Shown in pieces: positions 60,923 through 64,000 of a stretch of DNA of 64,000 bases. Positions within the stretch are counted from its first letter, which is position 1, and every line of letters begins with the position of its first letter. This DNA comes from Streptomyces ardesiacus (lineage in GTDB: Bacteria; Actinomycetota; Actinomycetes; Streptomycetales; Streptomycetaceae), in assembly GCF_003112575.1 (NCBI RefSeq), contig NZ_BEWC01000007.1, forward strand, positions 372,001 to 436,000. The letters are read 5' to 3'. A program made the position numbers and the translations under genes. The notes below the pieces were generated by a model. That model did not search any database, was not told the DNA's origin, and saw only the letters and a list, made by a program, of their open reading frames with translations.

Positions 60923-61870
60923 CTACCGCCGGGCCCCCGCGCCGAGGACGACGCCTCCGAGGATCAGCGCCATGCAGCCCGCCTGCGCCCAGCCGGTCGG
61001 CTCGGCGAGCAGCACCCAGGACAGCAGGGCGACGCACACCGGCTGGAGGTAGTAGACGACCCCGGCGCGGGACGGGCCGATCAGGGAGATCGCCTTGTTC
61101 CAGGCGAAGAAGGCCACGGCGGAGGAGGCGACCCCGACGTAGAGGATCGGCCAGACCGTGCCCGGCGTCGGGTGGAAGCCGCCCTGGACGGCGAGGCTGA
61201 TGCCCTGCGCGGGCAGCAGCAGGACCGTGCCGAGCAGGAACGTGGTGAACAGGAACCCGACCCCGTCCAGCCCCTCGGGCCTGCGGCGCAGCAGCGCGCT
61301 GTACGACCCGAAGCAGCACGCGGCCGCGATCATCCACAGGTCCCCGGCCGAGAACGACGCCCCGTCCCCTCCCACGAGCAGCAGGACGCCCGCGCAGGCG
61401 ATGACCAGCCCGGCGACCCGGCGGGCGCCGAGCCGGACGCCGCCCGCGCGTTCGTAGAGGGCCATGAGCACGGGAGAGGCCGCCATGATCATGCCCATGT
61501 TGGCAGCGGGGGTGGTGACGCCGGCCTGGTTGACGAGGGTGTTGTAGACGGTCACGCCGAGCAGCGAGGCGAGGACCACGAAGCCGAGGTGGCGCCGGAT
61601 CAGCGCGCGCTGCCGCCAGGCCCGCCGGGCGCCGAAGGGGGCGACGACGGCGAGGGCCACCACCCAGCGCCAGAACGCGTGCTGGACGGGCGGCACGCTG
61701 TCGCCGAGGGCCCGCGAGGTGACGAAGCTGCCGGACCACACGACGGTGGCGAGGACGGCGAGCGCGAGACCGACGGCCACGGGCCCCGTCGGCCGCACCG
61801 GGGCGGAGGGCGGGTCGGAGGGCGGGTCGGCGGACGCGGCGTCTTCGGCGGGGCGGGCGGCTGTGGCCAC
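60923..61870 (-). CDS. EamA-family (DMT) exporter
   Basis: A 315-aa membrane protein with ten expected spans in two EamA repeats. The first repeat includes WSGSFVTSRALGDSVPPVQH and the NTLVNQAGVTTPAAN segment. The second includes YLQPVCVALLSWVLLAEPTG near the C-terminus. GTG 61870 follows AAAGGACC. Family members export amino acids, purines or drugs; the substrate is unknown. The LysR gene follows directly. A large hairpin (61891-61940) is just upstream in its leader. Confidence 0.9.
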   Translation of the reverse strand: MATAARPAEDAASADPPSDPPSAPVRPTGPVAVGLALAVLATVVWSGSFVTSRALGDSVPPVQHAFWRWVVALAVVAPFGARRAWRQRALIRRHLGFVVLASLLGVTVYNTLVNQAGVTTPAANMGMIMAASPVLMALYERAGGVRLGARRVAGLVIACAGVLLLVGGDGASFSAGDLWMIAAACCFGSYSALLRRRPEGLDGVGFLFTTFLLGTVLLLPAQGISLAVQGGFHPTPGTVWPILYVGVASSAVAFFAWNKAISLIGPSRAGVVYYLQPVCVALLSWVLLAEPTGWAQAGCMALILGGVVLGAGARR

Positions 61871-61890
61871 GAAGGTCCTTTCCTGGTCGT

Positions 61891-61940
61891 CCGGTTCGGC
61901 CCGACCGTCCCGTTCGGACCGGTCGTCGTGGCCGAACCGG
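61891..61940 (-). terminator. Large hairpin between the two EamA genes
   Basis: CCGGTTCGGCC (61891-61901) and GGCCGAACCGG (61930-61940) are perfect 11-bp arms. CGACCG/CGGTCG continue the stem after a small internal loop. It ends 17 nt past the stop of the upstream EamA gene and lies in the leader of the downstream one. Confidence 0.78.
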
Positions 61941-61957
61941 CCGGGGGCCTGGCGGGC

Positions 61958-62923
61958 CTACCGTCGCAGGGCCGGACCCGTCAGGTCCATCGAATCTTTC
62001 CGACCGTTCTTTGAAGCAGAACTGAAGAATCGGCCGCCCGCCGCGCCCGCCGCCCGCGCCCGCGGCGCCCGCTGCCCCGCCAGGGTCGCCCCGAACGCCA
62101 GCGCCATGCCCGCCAGCTGCACCGGACCGAGCGCCTCGCCCAGCACGGCCCAGCCGATCACGGCGGCGGTCAGCGGCGAGAGCGGACCGAGGAAGGTGAC
62201 CTGCGTCGCCGAGAGCCGGCCGATGCCGCGGAACCAGAGCCAGTACGCCAGCGCCGTGTTGCCCAGCGCCAGGTAGAGGTACCCGCCGACCGCCGGGCCG
62301 TCCAGCGCGGGCGGGGCGCCCTCGGCCAGGAGGGCGAGCGGCGCCAGGAGCAGGCCGCCCGCGGTCAGCTGCCAGGCGGTGAGGGCGAGCGGTCCGACCC
62401 CCTCGGGACGGCCCCAGCGCTGGGTGAGCACGACGCCCGCGGACATGGACACGGTGGAGGCGACGGCCGCGAGCAGGCCCAGGGCGTCCAGTCCCCCGGC
62501 CGCCTCCAGCACCACCAGGCTGACGCCGGACGCGGCGACGACGCCGGTGAGCACGGACCGGGCCGCGGGCCGCTGCCCGAGGAGCAGTGCCGAGAAGCCG
62601 ACGACGAGGAGCGGTCCGGCCGAGCCGACGACGGCGGCCATCCCGCCGGGCATCCGGTAGGCGGCGAGGAACAGCAACGGGAAGAACGCCCCGATGTTCA
62701 GCACGCCCAGCACCGCCGCCCTCCCCCACCAGGCACCGCGCGGCAGCACCCGGGCGAGGGCGAGCAGCAGCAGACCGGCGGGCAGGGCACGCATCAGCCC
62801 GGTGAACAGGGGCCGGTCGGGCGGCAGCACCTCGGTGGTCACGACGTAGGTGGTGCCCCAGGAGACGGGGGCGAGTGCGGTGAGCGCGATGACGGCGGGG
62901 CGAGCGGTGCGGGTGGCGGCCAT
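61958..62923 (-). CDS. EamA-family (DMT) exporter, MarR-linked
   Basis: A 321-aa ten-span protein starting at ATG 62923 with GAAGGG upstream (MAATRTARPAVIALTALAPV); longer starts would run into the operator. The first repeat has APVSWGTTYVVTTEVLPPDR, the second GNTALAYWLWFRGIGRLSAT and SPLTAAVIGWAVLGEALGP. It is distinct from the EamA protein at 60923 and lacks close identity. It is divergent from a MarR regulator across 128 nt with palindromic sites, so its expression is probably induced by a small-molecule ligand. The C-terminal 40 residues are basic and hydrophilic. Confidence 0.9.
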   Translation of the reverse strand: MAATRTARPAVIALTALAPVSWGTTYVVTTEVLPPDRPLFTGLMRALPAGLLLLALARVLPRGAWWGRAAVLGVLNIGAFFPLLFLAAYRMPGGMAAVVGSAGPLLVVGFSALLLGQRPAARSVLTGVVAASGVSLVVLEAAGGLDALGLLAAVASTVSMSAGVVLTQRWGRPEGVGPLALTAWQLTAGGLLLAPLALLAEGAPPALDGPAVGGYLYLALGNTALAYWLWFRGIGRLSATQVTFLGPLSPLTAAVIGWAVLGEALGPVQLAGMALAFGATLAGQRAPRARAAGAAGGRFFSSASKNGRKDSMDLTGPALRR

Positions 62924-62972
62924 GAGGGCACCCTTCGGGGGCGGGGAAAGCTCGGCGGGAAGCAAGCTCGGT

Positions 62973-63017
62973 AGAAAGTAGCTTACTTCTAAGCAAGTTT
63001 CCGTCAAGCTACTTTCT
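62973..63017. promoter_or_regulatory. MarR operator between marR and the EamA exporter gene
   Basis: AGAAAGTAGCTT (62973-62984) and AAGCTACTTTCT (63006-63017) are perfect 12-bp arms 21 nt apart. Between them lies GCTTA-CTTC-TAAGC (62981-62994). The AT-rich region is 35 nt from the MarR start and about 50 nt from the EamA start, the expected operator location. A MarR dimer may bind one or both palindromes. Confidence 0.75.
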
Positions 63018-63051
63018 TGCGGCCGAGCGGAGTGGCCCCGATACTCGTCCC

Positions 63052-63570
63052 ATGACTGAACGCCCCCACCGCCCGGAACCGCGCACGGACCCCGTCGACG
63101 TGATCGTCGACCAGTGGGCGGCGGTCCGGCCCGACCTGGACACGGCCGGCATGGAAGTGTTCGGCCGGATCTTCCGGCTGTCGCGCGCGATGGGCGACCG
63201 GATGGAGCAGGCCTACGCGCGCTTCGGCATCTCGCGGGGCGAGTTCGACGCCCTGGCCACCCTGCGCCGCTCCGGCGAGCCGTACACGCTCTCCCCCCGG
63301 CAGCTCTCGGCCGCGCTGATGCTCACCACCGGCGGCATGACCGGGCGGCTGGACAAGCTGGAACGGGCGGGGCTGCTGCGCCGCTCCCCCGACCCGCACG
63401 ACCGCCGGGGGCTGCAGGTCACGCTCACCGACCGGGGGCTCCGGCTCATCGACGAGGCGGTCGGCGCGGGCCTCGCCGCCCAGACCGAGGCGCTGGCCTC
63501 CCTGGAGCCGGAGCGCGCCGCTCACCTGGCCGACCTGCTGCGGGACCTCCTCGCCGGCACGGAGAAGTAG
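63052..63570 (+). CDS. MarR-family transcriptional regulator
   Basis: A 172-aa regulator with the MarR winged helix: FRLSRAMGDRMEQAYARFGI gives the dimer helix, then YTLSPRQLSAALMLTTGGMT (recognition helix) and LDKLERAGLLRRSPDPHDRR, whose wing motif (DPHDRR) is the family signature. It probably represses its own gene and the divergent EamA exporter from the palindromes between them, with release by a ligand. No conserved ligand-sensing Cys is evident. The start is ATG 63052. Confidence 0.93.
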   Translation: MTERPHRPEPRTDPVDVIVDQWAAVRPDLDTAGMEVFGRIFRLSRAMGDRMEQAYARFGISRGEFDALATLRRSGEPYTLSPRQLSAALMLTTGGMTGRLDKLERAGLLRRSPDPHDRRGLQVTLTDRGLRLIDEAVGAGLAAQTEALASLEPERAAHLADLLRDLLAGTEK

Positions 63571-63597
63571 GGCCTCCCGCGCAGACACGGCGGGAAA

Positions 63598-63669
63598 CGA
63601 CCGAGGGCGCCGTCCCCGTCGGCGTACGGCTGGTGCGCGTACGTACGGCGGGGGCGGCGCCCTCGGTCG
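63598..63669. terminator. Bidirectional terminator after marR
   Basis: A 21-bp inverted repeat with one G-T pair (63598-63618 with 63649-63669) around a 30-nt loop that has its own CGTACG palindromes. It lies between the convergent stops at 63570 and 63698. Confidence 0.85.
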
Positions 63670-63697
63670 GGCTGGGGCGGTGGGCCGGGCGGGGAGG

Positions 63698-63979
63698 TCA
63701 GGCCTTGGCGCCGGCCTTGGCCTTGGCCTTGGAGCCGGGGGTCTTCACCAGGTGGTCCGGGTTGGACCGGTCCAGGACCATGACCAGGCCCGCGACGATC
63801 ACGAACAGCGCGATCGGGGCCAGGACGTAGAGGCCCAGCGTCTCGACGACGCTCAGGCCGGTGCCGGGGTCGTCGCCGGCGTCGCGCGTCAGCGCGAGCG
63901 CGGGGGACGACATGAGCAGCATCATCAGCGTCGTACCGGCTGCCAGGGCGCCGGCGCGCAGGGCGTTCTTCTTGTCCAC
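63698..63979 (-). CDS. Small exported or membrane protein, unknown function
   Basis: A 93-aa protein from GTG 63979 (VDKKNALRAGALAAGTTLMM). Residues 5-30 are a signal peptide or first span (AGALAAGTTLMMLLMSSPAL). A polar linker with Asp/Gly follows. The second span is about 48-69 (LGLYVLAPIALFVIVAGLVM), then a basic tail repeating Lys-Ala (SKAKAKAGAKA). No enzymatic motif or family is recognised. The tail would stay in the cytosol if the second span spans outward to inward. The promoter region lies at the window end, so its context is unknown. Confidence 0.7.
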   Translation of the reverse strand: MDKKNALRAGALAAGTTLMMLLMSSPALALTRDAGDDPGTGLSVVETLGLYVLAPIALFVIVAGLVMVLDRSNPDHLVKTPGSKAKAKAGAKA

Positions 63980-64000
63980 GGTGCCAAGTTAGCGAACGGT

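Overview
The window looks like a chromosomal core segment of a Streptomyces. The DNA is about 70-75% GC, many genes start with GTG, ribosome sites are GGAG-like, and the strings rplU-rpmA-obg, mreBCD-pbp2-rodA, folC-valS and clpX/clpP1P2/tig are in the order I know for this genus. No insertion sequence, phage gene, CRISPR array or conjugative module was seen. Most of the very long reverse-frame ORFs are shadows produced by the high GC content.

Layout. 1-5.9 kb: cell-wall glycopolymer genes, namely the tail of a TagF-like protein, a GT2-TagF fusion and a convergent GT4 glycosyltransferase. 6.0-14.6 kb, all minus strand: obg, rpmA (L27), rplU (L21), a lone sn-glycerol-1-phosphate dehydrogenase-like gene, a large RNase E/G with basic repeat arms, and a DUF2344 protein. 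14.7-16.7 kb: the B12-binding radical SAM partner of the DUF2344 protein. 16.7-23.3 kb: rodA, pbp2, mreD, mreC and mreB, the lateral-wall/spore-wall synthesis cluster. 23.6-28.9 kb: ndk, a DUF4233 membrane protein, folC and valS. 29-35 kb: a proline/glutamine-rich membrane-anchored protein, then clpX, clpP2, clpP1 and tig (protein quality control), followed by divergent tRNA-Pro(TGG) and tRNA-Gly(TCC).

35-46.5 kb is more mixed: a small membrane protein, an acyltransferase-3 membrane protein, an HD hydrolase, a SpoIIE-type PP2C phosphatase, an Eis-like acetyltransferase, an Fpg/Nei glycosylase, a degenerate ~45-nt repeat array, rpiB, bioY, an amino-acid permease, sodF with an exact Nur (nickel regulator) box, and a DsbA-like mycothiol-dependent nitroreductase. 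46.6-60 kb holds two pepN aminopeptidase paralogues flanking an AbiEi/PD-(D/E)XK-like protein, a secreted serine beta-lactamase-family enzyme, a large secreted subtilase, asd and a DUF1203 protein. 60-64 kb holds a LysR regulator and two EamA exporters, the second divergent from a MarR regulator across a clear palindromic operator, and a small membrane protein.

Most genes are housekeeping. The observations most worth following are regulatory or structural: the Nur box at sodF, a ClgR-type box at clpP1, the MarR operator, the two copies of a short Streptomyces intergenic repeat, the 45-nt and 32-nt tandem arrays, the archaeal-type G1P dehydrogenase beside rplU, and the symmetrical arginine-rich repeats around the RNase E core. 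I did not find a convincing wholly new multi-gene system.
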